A stretch of 62,992 nt of DNA from JBKCUA01 sp046318675. GTDB lineage: Bacteria > Pseudomonadota > Alphaproteobacteria > JAJTHO01. Of this stretch, positions 1 to 9,321 are shown in pieces. The notes beneath the pieces were generated by a model that ran no database searches, was not told where the DNA came from, and saw nothing but the letters and a program-made list of their open reading frames with translations. Made by a program: the position numbers and the translations under genes. The DNA lies in assembly GCA_046318675.1 (NCBI GenBank), contig JBKCUA010000003.1:1-62992 (forward strand), read 5' to 3'. Position 1 is the stretch's first letter. Each line of letters opens with the position of its first letter.

Positions 1-140
1 TCATGGCGAGGCGCGGAGCGCCGTGGCCATCCAGAAAAGATATATGTTGCTGGATCGCCACGCGCCTCCGGCGCTCGCGAAGACGACCGAGGGTGTGGCA
101 TGGGCAAGCGTTTTTCACCCACTCATTTTGGGAAAGAGCC
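1..140. repeat. Dispersed intergenic repeat, family 3, copy 1
   Basis: This stretch is closely matched by 55427-55562. Shared landmarks are ATGGCGAGGC near the left end, CTGGATCGCCACGCGCCTCC in the middle, GCGAAGACGACCGAGGG, and a right end of the form CCCACYCATTTTGGGAAAGAGCCA. There is no credible ORF. The element may start before the window edge, so its full length is unknown. Confidence 0.75.
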
Positions 141-181
141 AGACTTTTTAAAGTCTACCGTTAATGACGTAATGCGCTATA
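141..181. repeat. Partial copy of dispersed repeat family 2
   Basis: The stretch ending in GCGCTATA matches the right end of the copy at 19122-19260 (TTTTTAAAGTCTAC followed by GTTAAT and a terminal GCGCTATA). Only about 40 bp are present, directly abutting the family 3 repeat, so this is a truncated remnant or a chimeric junction. Confidence 0.55.
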
Positions 182-243
182 GTTTCATTTGTATCTGTTG
201 ATTTTTAAAGGATAGACTAATGATTATAGTCTTTTGGGAGCAG

Positions 244-330
244 TGGTGGAGGGAGCAGGATTCGAACCTGCGTAGACGTAAAGTCGGCAGATTTACAGTC
301 TGCTGCCATTGACCGCTCGGCCATCCCTCC
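244..330 (-). tRNA. tRNA-Tyr (GUA)
   Basis: The minus strand gives a class II tRNA with 7-bp acceptor stem GGAGGGA/TCCCTCC, discriminator A and encoded CCA at 244-246. The anticodon loop contains GTA within CTGTAAATC, a long variable arm follows, and the T arm reads GGTTCGAATCC. The GTA anticodon and long variable arm identify tRNA-Tyr. Confidence 0.95.
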
Positions 331-427
331 GAAAAACGAGTGTGCACCTTTGCGCTATTCTTGCGCCGCTGTCAACTGATCAGCAAATTAGTGTCACTGC
401 CGAAATATCTTTATCTGGTACAATTAA

Positions 428-877
428 TTGAGCAATAATATTGTTGTGCACAAACGCTCCCTTAGCGCAGAAGAAAAGTCCCTCTGGCAGGAAACGGTGC
501 TTTGTGAGCTTGTGGTTCATGTAGATTCATTATTGTCACCTAAAAAGCCCTTCTTTGAAAAGAAGAATATGACTATTGAGGCTAAGATCGATTTACACGG
601 TCTGAGTCTGGCGGAGGGGCATCGGCAATGCCTAGCTTTTTTAAAAGCACAGCAGGCTCTTGGCCATCGCAGGGTATTGGTTATTACTGGTAAAGGCAGT
701 ATTTCTGCTGCAAGGGGGGCAACCCTGCGATCGGCATTGCCCGGTTGGTTAGAGACGACGGAGGCAAAAAAGCTCGTTAGTACCGTAACAAAGGCACCCC
801 ACCATCTTGGTGGGGCTGGGGCATACGTGGTGATGTTGCGAACAATTTCTAAAATGAAGAATAAACCTCGCAATTAA
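428..877 (+). CDS. Smr domain protein
   Basis: A 149-residue protein with a C-terminal Smr (small MutS-related) domain over about residues 50-140. The family signatures are visible: IDLHGLS at 54-60, the strand VLVITGKG at 83-90, and HLGGAGAYVV at 126-135 in place of the usual HGG-G-ALYV. Stand-alone Smr proteins are associated with nucleic-acid cleavage, but the substrate of this alphaproteobacterial type is not established. The start used is TTG at 428, because the preceding KRSLSAEEKSLW segment matches the usual N-terminus of the family. No strong ribosome binding site is seen, so the start is the weakest part of the call. Confidence 0.85.
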   Translation: MSNNIVVHKRSLSAEEKSLWQETVLCELVVHVDSLLSPKKPFFEKKNMTIEAKIDLHGLSLAEGHRQCLAFLKAQQALGHRRVLVITGKGSISAARGATLRSALPGWLETTEAKKLVSTVTKAPHHLGGAGAYVVMLRTISKMKNKPRN

Positions 878-1049
878 GTGTTTTCTAATAAAAACATTCC
901 TGTGTATCCAAGAAAGTCCGCCTTTTATTTGTCATCAAAGTTTTCTTTTGTGGGCTAAAAATTTGTATTTTACGCAATACCATTGCGGGAATCTTATAAA
1001 AACGCTAAAGTGATTTTACTTACATAGAAAACCCTTCGTTCATACTTCG

Positions 1050-1403
1050 ATGCTAAAAATACTACCAACAGGAGGAACAGCGGGCAGACCATCACAGGCT
1101 GAGCCAGACGGCGGTGTCGTCATTGCAACCAAAAGCAAAACCAAGGGAAAGCGCCCGTCGTTGTTCCGAGTGCTGCTGGTAAATGATGATTTCACCCCTA
1201 TGGATTTTGTTGTGATGGTATTGCGGCAATGCTTCGCCAAAACGCAGGAGGAGGCGGTGGCCGTTATGCTTTCCGTTCATAATACTGGAGTTGGGGTCTG
1301 TGGCGTGTATACCTTTGAAGTTGCTGAAACTAAGGTCATGGAAGTGATGCGGTTGGCACGTCAATATCAGCACCCACTTCAATGCACCATGGAAAGGGAG
1401 TAG
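1050..1403 (+). CDS. clpS: ATP-dependent Clp protease adaptor ClpS
   Basis: 117 residues. The core from about residue 38 carries the ClpS signature LLVNDDFTPMDFV (42-54), whose Asn-Asp-Asp pocket binds the N-terminal residue of N-degron substrates. The protein ends with the helices that dock on ClpA. About 35 poorly conserved, basic N-terminal residues precede the core, which is normal because this tail enters the ClpA pore. It lies 3 bp upstream of clpA and is certainly co-transcribed with it. The ribosome binding site before 1050 is weak. A GGAGG at 1071 lies inside the ORF, so a shorter product from a later start cannot be excluded. Confidence 0.95.
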   Translation: MLKILPTGGTAGRPSQAEPDGGVVIATKSKTKGKRPSLFRVLLVNDDFTPMDFVVMVLRQCFAKTQEEAVAVMLSVHNTGVGVCGVYTFEVAETKVMEVMRLARQYQHPLQCTMERE

Positions 1404-1406
1404 TCA

Positions 1407-3698
1407 ATGATCACACGGGAACTGGAAGATACCTTGCGCCGGGCTTTAGATTTAGCGGTGGAGCGGCGTCATGAGTTTGCCACCCTTGAGCATCTACTTC
1501 TATCATTGACCGAGGATGCGGATGCAATTCCAGTTTTTAAAGCGTGTGGTGTTAATATAGATCGATTGCGTAAAGATGTTGAGGGCTATCTGACGGCGGA
1601 GCTGCATAATATTACGGCTCCTCAGGCTGGGGCGGCAAGGCCAACTTCGGCGTTTGAGCGAGTGGTTCAGCGCGCTGTTTTTCATGTTCAATCGTCTGGA
1701 AGGACAGATGTCAATGGTGCCAATGTTTTAGTCGCATTGTTTTCGGAACGTGAATCGCACGCGGTATTTTTTCTTCAAGAACAGGATATGTCGCGTTTTG
1801 ATGCTGTGAGCTTTATTGCCCATGGTATTACTAAAGGTAATGCTGCAAAACCAGAACCTCGGCGAGCCGCCAGTAGTAATGAGGATGAACAAGAGCGCAG
1901 CAACAAGCGTAACAAGGATTCCTTTGAAGCTTATTGCTCAAACCTTAATGAGAAAGCATTGCAAGGTAAAATTGACCCTCTTATTGGGCGGGACAAAGAG
2001 ATCGAACGTACTATTCAGGTGTTGTGCCGCCGGACGAAAAACAATCCTTTGTATGTTGGCGATCCTGGTGTTGGAAAAACAGCTATTGCTGAGGGTTTGG
2101 CGCGGCGTATTGTTGAGGGCGATGTACCGGAAGTACTACAAGATGCAACAATTTATTCCTTAGATATGGGGGCATTGCTCGCCGGCACTCGATACCGTGG
2201 TGATTTTGAAGAACGGCTGAAAATGGTGATTTCCGAAATGGAAGCGATGCCGCAAGCTGTTTTGTTTATCGACGAGTTGCACACTATTGTTGGTGCAGGG
2301 GCAACGTCCGGCGGGGCGATGGATGCCTCGAATTTGTTGAAGCCAGCGTTGGCGAGGGGTAACTTGCGTTGCATTGGTTCGACTACTTATAAAGAATACC
2401 GTAACCACATCGAAAAAGATCGTGCTCTTGTGCGTCGGTTCCAAAAAATTGATGTGGAAGAGCCTTCGGTAGAGGACACTATTAAAATCATTAATGGTGT
2501 TAAATCTTATTATGAACAGCATCATAACATAAAATACGCCCCGGAAGCGATTCGTACAGCAGTAGAGATGTCCAATCGTTATATTACCAACCGCAAATTG
2601 CCCGATAAAGCAATTGATGTTATTGATGAAGTTGGGGCGGCGCAGTATCTTTTGCCACCAGTAAAGCGTAAACGCACCATTACCGCCAAGGAAGTGGAAA
2701 GTATGGTAGCCAAGATTGCCCGCATTCCAGAAAAAAGTGTTAGCCGGGATGATAAGGCGGTACTCTCTAACCTTTCGCGGGATTTGAAAACGCTTGTATT
2801 TGGTCAGGATGTTGCCATTGAGGCCTTGGTTGATGCCGTGAAAATGGCGCGGGCTGGTCTTCGGGATCATGAAAAACCGATAGGTTGCTATTTGTTTACT
2901 GGTCCTACTGGGGTTGGAAAAACGGAAGTTGCGCGGCAGTTGGCCACCCTGCTGGGGGTTGAACTTACTCGTTTTGATATGTCTGAATATATGGAGCGTC
3001 ATTCGGTGAGCCGCCTTATTGGTGCTCCTCCTGGTTATGTGGGTTTTGAGCAAGGCGGCTTGCTTACCGACGCGATTGATCAACACCCCCATACCGTCTT
3101 GTTGATGGATGAGATAGAGAAGGCGCACCCGGATTTATTTAATATCCTCCTCCAAGTGATGGATCATGGCAAGCTCACGGATCATTCTGGGAAATCTATT
3201 GATTTTAGGAATGTTATTTTAGTGATGACGAGTAATGCCGGTGCTTCGGATATGGCAAAACCGGCCTTGGGTTTTTTGCAAAAGAATCGTAGCGAAGGCG
3301 ATACTGAGGCTGTGAACCGTACCTTTTCCCCGGAGTTTCGTAACCGGTTAGATGCTATTATTTCTTTTGCCTCTTTGCAGCCTGAGCATATTGTACGGGT
3401 GGTGGACAAATTCATCCTTCAGCTTGAGGCGCAGCTAGCGGAGCGTCAAGTGATGATTTCTCTTACGGCTCCGGCAAGGGGCTGGTTGGCGGAGAAGGGA
3501 TATGATCCCGTTCTTGGTGCTCGCCCCCTTGCCCGGGTGATTCAAGATTATGTTAAAAAGCCGCTTGCTAATGAGGTGTTGTTTGGAAAGCTTGCTCACG
3601 GCGGAGCCGTGAAGATTGGCCTGCGGGAAGATCGCCTTACGTTCACGTTTGAGGAAGCATCGGCGCGGAAAAGTAATGCAGAGACGGTGGAGTCTTAA
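1407..3698 (+). CDS. clpA: ATP-dependent Clp protease ATP-binding subunit ClpA
   Basis: 763 residues, normal for ClpA. In order it has a double Clp N domain (about 1-140), AAA-1 with Walker A GDPGVGKT at 218-225 and Walker B VLFIDELHT, and AAA-2 with Walker A GPTGVGKT near residue 500 and Walker B VLLMDEIEK, followed by the C-terminal D2-small domain. There is no ClpB-type middle coiled coil, which separates it from ClpB. It unfolds substrates and feeds them to ClpP, with ClpS choosing N-degron substrates. clpP is not in the window. The gene ends 18 bp from the convergent serA. Confidence 0.97.
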   Translation: MITRELEDTLRRALDLAVERRHEFATLEHLLLSLTEDADAIPVFKACGVNIDRLRKDVEGYLTAELHNITAPQAGAARPTSAFERVVQRAVFHVQSSGRTDVNGANVLVALFSERESHAVFFLQEQDMSRFDAVSFIAHGITKGNAAKPEPRRAASSNEDEQERSNKRNKDSFEAYCSNLNEKALQGKIDPLIGRDKEIERTIQVLCRRTKNNPLYVGDPGVGKTAIAEGLARRIVEGDVPEVLQDATIYSLDMGALLAGTRYRGDFEERLKMVISEMEAMPQAVLFIDELHTIVGAGATSGGAMDASNLLKPALARGNLRCIGSTTYKEYRNHIEKDRALVRRFQKIDVEEPSVEDTIKIINGVKSYYEQHHNIKYAPEAIRTAVEMSNRYITNRKLPDKAIDVIDEVGAAQYLLPPVKRKRTITAKEVESMVAKIARIPEKSVSRDDKAVLSNLSRDLKTLVFGQDVAIEALVDAVKMARAGLRDHEKPIGCYLFTGPTGVGKTEVARQLATLLGVELTRFDMSEYMERHSVSRLIGAPPGYVGFEQGGLLTDAIDQHPHTVLLMDEIEKAHPDLFNILLQVMDHGKLTDHSGKSIDFRNVILVMTSNAGASDMAKPALGFLQKNRSEGDTEAVNRTFSPEFRNRLDAIISFASLQPEHIVRVVDKFILQLEAQLAERQVMISLTAPARGWLAEKGYDPVLGARPLARVIQDYVKKPLANEVLFGKLAHGGAVKIGLREDRLTFTFEEASARKSNAETVES

Positions 3699-3716
3699 AT
3701 ACTGCACCGTCCTCTG

Positions 3717-5294
3717 TTAGAATTGTAAGACGTGAGCCTCAACTACGTTAGGTAGTGATGTGACTTTTGCCAGCAATGCTTTGGTAAGGGGTTGATCAAC
3801 TTCAATGAGGCAAATGGCACTGTCGTTTGCTGCAACACGGCCAAGGTGAAAGCTGGCAATGTTGATGCCAGCATCCGATAGAGTCGTGCCTATTCGGCCA
3901 ATGAAGCCTGGCTTGTCAAGATTGCGGACGAACAGGACATTATGGCCGAGGCTAGCATCAATAGGAACGCCTTCAACCTCTACTAACCGTGGGGTATTAC
4001 CCCCGAAGACGGTGCCGCGCAGGCTCCGATCGGTCTTTTCGCCATGAACCGTAAGACGCACGGATGTTGGATAATCCCCGGCTCGATCGGTTTTTATTTC
4101 TGAAACAGCGATACCGCGTTCTTTGGCCATACTGCCAGCATTGACTATATTTACTTCATTAACCGAGGGGGCTAATAGAGCCGCTAAGATAGTAGAAGTC
4201 ATTATCCGGGTATTAATTCGGGAGGCTTCACCTCCGTATTCAATGGAAACGGATTTAATGCTGCTCTGCGTCACTTGACCAATAAATCCACCTAAGACGT
4301 TGGCCAGCGTAAGGTAGGGCTTAAGCCTTACGGCTTCCTCACCACTGACAGAGGGCATATTAACGGCATTGGTGATGGCTCCGGTGAGAAGGTAGTCGGC
4401 AATTTGTTCGGCTACCTGTACGGCAACATTTTCTTGTGCTTCAGCGGTGGATGCGCCGAGGTGTGGGGTTGCAATGACTTTTTCATTGCCGAAAAGAGGA
4501 TGTTGTTTGGCCGGTTCTACTTCAAACACGTCGAGTGCAGCGCCGGCGACGTGGCCGCTGTCAAGGGCAGCTTTGAGATCATTTTCAACAATCAATCCGC
4601 CCCGGGCGCAGTTGATAATCCGTACGCCTTTTTTTGTTTTTTGAAACGCAGACGCATTAAGAATGTTGCGAGTCTTGTCGTTGAGAGGGGTGTGCAGGGT
4701 GATGAAATCCGCCCTTGCCAGTAACGTATCTAAATCCACCCGCTCAACCTCAAGAGAGCGAGCACGATCTTCCGTCAGGAAAGGATCGAAGGCGATGACG
4801 TGCATTTTGAGGCCACGGGCGCGTTCGGCAACGATGGATCCAATGTTGCCGCAGCCAATAATACCAAGGACTTTGCCAGTAATTTCAACGCCCATAAAAC
4901 GGTTTTTTTCCCACTTCCCGGCGTGGGTGGAAGCATTGGCCGTGGGAATATCCCGGGCAAGTGACAGCATCAAGGAAATAGCGTGTTCTGCCGTAGTGAT
5001 GGAGTTGCCAAACGGGGTGTTCATTACGATGATCCCCCTAGCTGTGGCGGCGGGAATATCGACGTTGTCTACGCCAATGCCGGCGCGGCCAACAACTTTC
5101 AGGCGTGAAGCCTTGGCAAGAACCTCAGCAGTGACTTTCGTTGCCGAACGAATAGCCAAAGCGTCGTAATCGCCGATGATCTCAAGCAATTGAGCCGGAG
5201 TAAGGTCGGTGCGGACATCGGCTTCAATGCCTTTTTGTTTAAAGACGGCAATAGCTTGGTCACTTAACTTGTCAGAAATAAGAACTTTTGGCAT
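3717..5294 (-). CDS. serA: D-3-phosphoglycerate dehydrogenase SerA
   Basis: 525 residues, the long form with an intervening domain and a C-terminal ACT domain. It oxidises 3-phosphoglycerate to 3-phosphohydroxypyruvate with NAD+, the first step of serine synthesis. Visible features are the nucleotide-binding GIIGCGNIGS (about 145), the catalytic-domain motif NCARGG, the HLGAST histidine motif, and an ACT domain over the last 75 residues (VLFVRNLDKPGFIGRIGTTL) that normally binds serine for feedback control. The start is ATG 5294 behind an AAGGAT; the TTG three bases earlier is less likely. It follows serC by 5 bp, so the two form one operon. Confidence 0.97.
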   Translation of the reverse strand: MPKVLISDKLSDQAIAVFKQKGIEADVRTDLTPAQLLEIIGDYDALAIRSATKVTAEVLAKASRLKVVGRAGIGVDNVDIPAATARGIIVMNTPFGNSITTAEHAISLMLSLARDIPTANASTHAGKWEKNRFMGVEITGKVLGIIGCGNIGSIVAERARGLKMHVIAFDPFLTEDRARSLEVERVDLDTLLARADFITLHTPLNDKTRNILNASAFQKTKKGVRIINCARGGLIVENDLKAALDSGHVAGAALDVFEVEPAKQHPLFGNEKVIATPHLGASTAEAQENVAVQVAEQIADYLLTGAITNAVNMPSVSGEEAVRLKPYLTLANVLGGFIGQVTQSSIKSVSIEYGGEASRINTRIMTSTILAALLAPSVNEVNIVNAGSMAKERGIAVSEIKTDRAGDYPTSVRLTVHGEKTDRSLRGTVFGGNTPRLVEVEGVPIDASLGHNVLFVRNLDKPGFIGRIGTTLSDAGINIASFHLGRVAANDSAICLIEVDQPLTKALLAKVTSLPNVVEAHVLQF

Positions 5295-5299
5295 CAAAA

Positions 5300-6451
5300 T
5301 TATCCTTGTTTAACAGATTTATATGCGTAATCAAGCCAAGGCAATAACGCCTTGATATCCGCAGTTTCCACGGTGGCACCACCCCATACCCGCAAGCCTG
5401 GGGGGGCATCACGGTAGGCTCCAATATCAAAAGCCACACCTTCTTTTTCTAGAAAGCTGGCTACTTTCTTGGCGATCGCCGCTTGGTCTTCGGCAGTCTT
5501 ACCAGTAAACCAAGGATCGATTATTTTGAGGCATATAGATGTACAGGAGCGGATAGTTTTATCTTCGGTTAAAAAAGCTGCCCATGATGATGTCTCAACC
5601 CAAGCCGTGATGGCCGCCAAGTTAGCTTCAGACCGCTGGATAAGTCCCGTTAGCCCACCGACGCTCTCAGCCCAAGTAAGAGCATCAAGAATATCTTCCA
5701 CGCATAGCATGGACGGGGTGTTGATTGTTTCGCCTTGAAAAATACCTTCAACCAATTTGCCGCCCTTGGTCATCCGGAAAATTTTTGGCATCGGCCAAAC
5801 GGGCGTATAAGATTCTAGGCGGGTAACGGCGCGGGGACTGAGTATTAAAATACCGTGTTGAGCTTCACCGCCTAAGACTTTCTGCCAGCTGAAGGTAGTG
5901 ACGTCTAATTTGTCCCAAGGTAAGGTCATTGCAAAGGCCGCCGAGGTGGCATCGCAAATGGTCAGGCCTTCACGGTCAGCGGCAATCCAATCGCCATTGG
6001 GCACTCGTGCTCCGGAAGTTGTCCCGTTCCAAGCAAAGACAATGTCATGGGCTTTATTGATCTGTTTTAAATCTGGTAATTGCCCGTAGGGAGCCGTAAA
6101 AGTTCTGGTATCTTTAAGTTTTAGTTGCTTTGTTATATCAATAAGCCAGTCGTTGCTGAACGCTTCCCATGCCAGCACATCCACCGGGCGTGAGCCAAGA
6201 AGCGACCATAAAGCCATTTCCACTGCCCCGGTATCCGATGCTGCGACAATGCCAATGCGGTAATCCGCAGGAACCCCAAGCATTGTACGAGTTTTCTCAA
6301 TTACTAGCTGTAACCGATCTTTCCCTGGCTTTGAACGGTGCGAACGCCCCAGGAGATTTGCTTTTAAAGCTGCCAGATTATACCCAGGCCGTTTTGAGCA
6401 GGGGCCTGAAGAAAAATAAGGGTTTTTGGGCCGAATGGCAGGGGTAGTCAT
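5300..6451 (-). CDS. serC: Phosphoserine aminotransferase SerC
   Basis: 383 residues of a class V PLP aminotransferase. The N-terminal NPYFSSGPCSKRPGY motif is typical of the alphaproteobacterial/Methanosarcina-type SerC rather than the E. coli type. The PLP lysine is K191 in TFSWQKVLGG. It converts 3-phosphohydroxypyruvate and glutamate to phosphoserine and 2-oxoglutarate. It is the first gene of serC-serA on the minus strand. The leader at 6485-6550 holds a direct repeat of ACTGGATTAGGCTT of unknown role, and a MITE sits immediately upstream of it. Confidence 0.96.
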   Translation of the reverse strand: MTTPAIRPKNPYFSSGPCSKRPGYNLAALKANLLGRSHRSKPGKDRLQLVIEKTRTMLGVPADYRIGIVAASDTGAVEMALWSLLGSRPVDVLAWEAFSNDWLIDITKQLKLKDTRTFTAPYGQLPDLKQINKAHDIVFAWNGTTSGARVPNGDWIAADREGLTICDATSAAFAMTLPWDKLDVTTFSWQKVLGGEAQHGILILSPRAVTRLESYTPVWPMPKIFRMTKGGKLVEGIFQGETINTPSMLCVEDILDALTWAESVGGLTGLIQRSEANLAAITAWVETSSWAAFLTEDKTIRSCTSICLKIIDPWFTGKTAEDQAAIAKKVASFLEKEGVAFDIGAYRDAPPGLRVWGGATVETADIKALLPWLDYAYKSVKQG

Positions 6452-6570
6452 AAGCAGTCCTTAAATAAGCAAGGCACTAATGGTAGAGGCAGAGTGGGAG
6501 AGCGTCAATTACTGGATTAGGCTTTACTGGATTAGGCTTGATTAGGAGAATGTGCACGTTGCTTATTCTT

Positions 6571-6716
6571 GGGCACCTCTATTAACCTCATTTCTAGGGC
6601 GATTGGCGCCGTCAGGTCTATGCTCGCAATCCGCACGTACGTTTGAGTACGCTTACGTTTGCTCGCCTAGCCCTTTCTAGCCACTCATCCCTATAAATGG
6701 GTTAATAGAAGTGCCC
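6571..6716. mobile_element. 146-bp MITE-like element, copy 1
   Basis: A non-coding element bounded by inverted repeats GGGCACCTCTATTAACC at the left and GGTTAATAGAAGTGCCC at the right (one mismatch). The 4-bp TCTT is present on both sides (6567-6570 and 6717-6720), consistent with a target-site duplication. A near-identical copy in the opposite orientation occupies 62852-62992. The interior contains a palindromic cluster of ACGTACGT/GTACGC motifs. It sits in the serC/rluA divergent spacer. Confidence 0.85.
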
Positions 6717-6769
6717 TCTTCACGTACAAAGAGTATAGCTGAAAATTTTTCAAATAAATATTGTAGGTC

Positions 6770-7459
6770 ATGAAATATAACGTCAATAATGGTGGCTTGG
6801 ACACTGAAACACTTCTGCTTTACCGAGATGCCATGATGCTTGTGCTTAACAAGCCTTCGGGAATTCCTGTGCACCCTGGATCGAATAAAAATGCCTCGTT
6901 GGAGGATTACTTTGAAGCTCTGCGTTTTGGCTTGCCACAACGCCCCAATCTGGCGCATCGTTTGGATCGGGATACCAGCGGTTGTTTAATTCTGGGGCGA
7001 CATCGTCAAGCGTTGGCACGGTTGGGACGGTTATTCGCCGGGGGGCAGATTGAGAAAACTTACCTTGCCCTGTGCCAGGGTGTTCCTGCTGCGGCCAAGG
7101 GTCGCATTGATGCGCCGCTACGTAAGCAATCCACACGCAAAGATAAATGGTGGATGGAGGTGCACAAAGACGGCCAATTCTCCCGTACAGACTATGAAGT
7201 TTTAAAAACACACAACGGTATGAGCTTAATCCGCTTCACCCCCAAAACAGGTCGTACCCACCAGATTCGCGTTCATGCCGCCCATATTGGTTGTCCGCTT
7301 TGGGGTGATAAGGCCTATAACCCAGATGGTGGTGACGGTTTTTTTCTTCATGCTTGTGCCATTACCGTGCCGTTGTATGAGAAAAAGCCACCTGTGATTA
7401 TTGAAGCACCATTGCCTCACGCATTCAGTAAAACTCTGCAAGCCTTTACGCTTGAGTAA
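6770..7459 (+). CDS. RluA-family pseudouridine synthase
   Basis: 229 residues, catalytic domain only, without an N-terminal S4 domain. The active-site motif HRLDRDTSG has its catalytic aspartate at D66. GRTHQIRVHAAHIGCPLWGD is the conserved downstream block of the RluA family. It isomerises uridine to pseudouridine in rRNA or tRNA. The missing S4 domain and short length suggest an RluA/TruC-like enzyme, but the target site cannot be read from the sequence. It is transcribed away from serC, 24 bp before the ABC transporter genes. Confidence 0.9.
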   Translation: MKYNVNNGGLDTETLLLYRDAMMLVLNKPSGIPVHPGSNKNASLEDYFEALRFGLPQRPNLAHRLDRDTSGCLILGRHRQALARLGRLFAGGQIEKTYLALCQGVPAAAKGRIDAPLRKQSTRKDKWWMEVHKDGQFSRTDYEVLKTHNGMSLIRFTPKTGRTHQIRVHAAHIGCPLWGDKAYNPDGGDGFFLHACAITVPLYEKKPPVIIEAPLPHAFSKTLQAFTLE

Positions 7460-7483
7460 TATATAGCTTATAGTCACAAAGAT

Positions 7484-8623
7484 ATGCTTCGTATTGCTTT
7501 GCAAATTCTTTATGCTGATAAAGGTAAATATATTGGTCTCGTGGCCGGTATTGTTTTTGCCACTTTGTTGATGAGTCAGCAAGTATCTATCTTTTTTGGA
7601 TTATTGTCGCGCACGGCTGCCCAGATCGGTGATGTTCGAGAAGCCAGCCTGTGGATCATGGATTCACGGGTTCAGTACATGGAAGAGTTTGAGCCCATGC
7701 GGGATATCGAGCTATCAAGAGTACGTGGTATTCCTGGTGTTCTGTGGGCTACGCCCTATTACAAAGGCTTTGCTGTAGTTAATACGTTTGTGAGCCAGTC
7801 TCAGCAGGTTTTTCTCATGGGAGTTGATGATGTTTCTCTTATTCCCTATCCCAACAATATGATTGTTGGCAATTGGAAAGATCTGATGCAGCCCCAATCC
7901 ATGATCATGGATAAAAATGGGTGGCAGTTTCTTTTTCCCGGAGAGCCGATTAAAGTACCACGCGAAGTGGAAATTAACGATCGCCGGGTACTTATTGTTG
8001 GGGTGTGTGAAGTATCGGCTCCATTTATGACTTTCCCAATTGTCTTTGCAAGATATTCCGAGGTTCTTAAACTTGCGCCGCAAAAACGCAATAGCCTTTC
8101 GTTCATTCTTGTGCGAGAAAAACCAGGCGAAAGTATTGCCGACGTGCAGCAACGGATTATTGCGCAAACTGGCTTACAGGCTTTGACTACTGAGGAATTT
8201 AAAAAGCGTACCATCAATCATATACTGACACGTACTGGTATTCCTATTAATTTCGGCATTACAGTAGCATTAGGTTTTATCGTTGGTGCGGCTATTACGG
8301 GGCAAACTTTTTATATTTTTGTTCTAGATAAGCTTCGCCAGTATGCCGCCCTTAAGGCTATTGGTGTTTCCAATGGCCAGATCATTCGTATGGTATTAGC
8401 ACAGGCAGCCATTGTCGGCTTCGTAGGGTATAGTCTTGGTGTTGGTTTAACTGCCTTATTTTTTCATAGCATGGCTAGTAATCCTGTTTTTAAAGGTTTT
8501 TACTTTTTGTGGGAAGTGATGCTTGGTACCGGCATGGCGGTAGCAATTATTATTGTGCTGACTTGTCTTTTTAGTTTGCGCCGGGTTTTAGTCGTTGATC
8601 CAGCTGTGGTATTTCGAGGATGA
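7484..8623 (+). CDS. ABC exporter permease, DevC/FtsX-like
   Basis: 379 residues with one N-terminal membrane helix (about 17-40), a large extracytoplasmic domain (about 45-250), and three C-terminal helices in an FtsX-like arrangement, ending in the short loop RRVLVVDPAVVFRG. This is the topology of DevC, a MacB-type permease partnered by a fusion protein. The 3' end overlaps the ATPase gene by an ATGA, so the two are translationally coupled. The substrate is unknown; DevBCA-type systems export lipids or small molecules with TolC-like partners. Confidence 0.88.
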   Translation: MLRIALQILYADKGKYIGLVAGIVFATLLMSQQVSIFFGLLSRTAAQIGDVREASLWIMDSRVQYMEEFEPMRDIELSRVRGIPGVLWATPYYKGFAVVNTFVSQSQQVFLMGVDDVSLIPYPNNMIVGNWKDLMQPQSMIMDKNGWQFLFPGEPIKVPREVEINDRRVLIVGVCEVSAPFMTFPIVFARYSEVLKLAPQKRNSLSFILVREKPGESIADVQQRIIAQTGLQALTTEEFKKRTINHILTRTGIPINFGITVALGFIVGAAITGQTFYIFVLDKLRQYAALKAIGVSNGQIIRMVLAQAAIVGFVGYSLGVGLTALFFHSMASNPVFKGFYFLWEVMLGTGMAVAIIIVLTCLFSLRRVLVVDPAVVFRG

Positions 8624-9321
8624 GTGTTGCCGTACGAGCCGAGAATATTATTATGGATTTCCCCACCGGGGAGGGGGAAAGAGTACGGGTGCTGCACGGT
8701 GTTTCCTTAGCCGTGCCGGGGGGTGAATTGGCGATGCTGGTGGGGCCAAGTGGTTGTGGAAAGACAACATTGCTCTCTATTCTGACCGGAATTTTGACCC
8801 CGAGTAGTGGCAAGGCCTATATCTGGGATAAAGAGATTACAGGCCTGCAAAGTTATGCTAAGGTTTTGGTGCGTCGTCGAGATATTGGCTTTATTTTTCA
8901 GCAGTATAACCTCATTCCTGCTTTGACGGCGGTAGAAAATGCCGCTGTTCCCCTTATTGCGGATAATATTGATCGAACAATGGCGTTGGAAAAAGCGGCT
9001 GCTGTATTAGACAGCATTGGTATGGGGGATCATTTACAAAAAACTCCTTCTCAGCTTTCCGGGGGGCAGCAGCAACGTGTATGTATTGCTAGGGCTTTGG
9101 TGCATGATCCAAAACTGATTGTGTGTGATGAACCTACTGCTGCGCTGGACAATGATACGGGGCATAAAGTTATGGATATTTTGTCAAGAGCCTCCAAAAA
9201 TTCTGAACGGGCAGTTCTTGTTGTGACCCATGACAATCGGATTTTTGATTACGCTGATCGCCTATTTACTATGAGTGATGGTACCATTCTTCATGAAAAA
9301 AATCGGGAATTATCTGTATGA
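8620..9321 (+). CDS. ABC exporter ATP-binding protein, DevA/LolD-like
   Basis: 233 residues with a complete ABC cassette: Walker A GPSGCGKTTLL, Q-loop in FIFQQYNLIPALT, signature LSGGQQQRVCIARAL, Walker B LIVCDEPTAALD and switch histidine in VVTHD. The order of motifs and the short length place it with MacB/LolD/DevA ATPases. It overlaps its neighbours by 4 bp on both sides (ATGA), giving a tight permease-ATPase-fusion protein operon. Confidence 0.93.
   Translation: MSVAVRAENIIMDFPTGEGERVRVLHGVSLAVPGGELAMLVGPSGCGKTTLLSILTGILTPSSGKAYIWDKEITGLQSYAKVLVRRRDIGFIFQQYNLIPALTAVENAAVPLIADNIDRTMALEKAAAVLDSIGMGDHLQKTPSQLSGGQQQRVCIARALVHDPKLIVCDEPTAALDNDTGHKVMDILSRASKNSERAVLVVTHDNRIFDYADRLFTMSDGTILHEKNRELSV

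Noticed and set aside
2160..3128. 322-residue ORF antisense to clpA, and similar long antisense ORFs at 18271-19029 in pnp
   Set aside because: They are shadows of strongly conserved genes, with Asn/His/Arg-rich translations and no family features.
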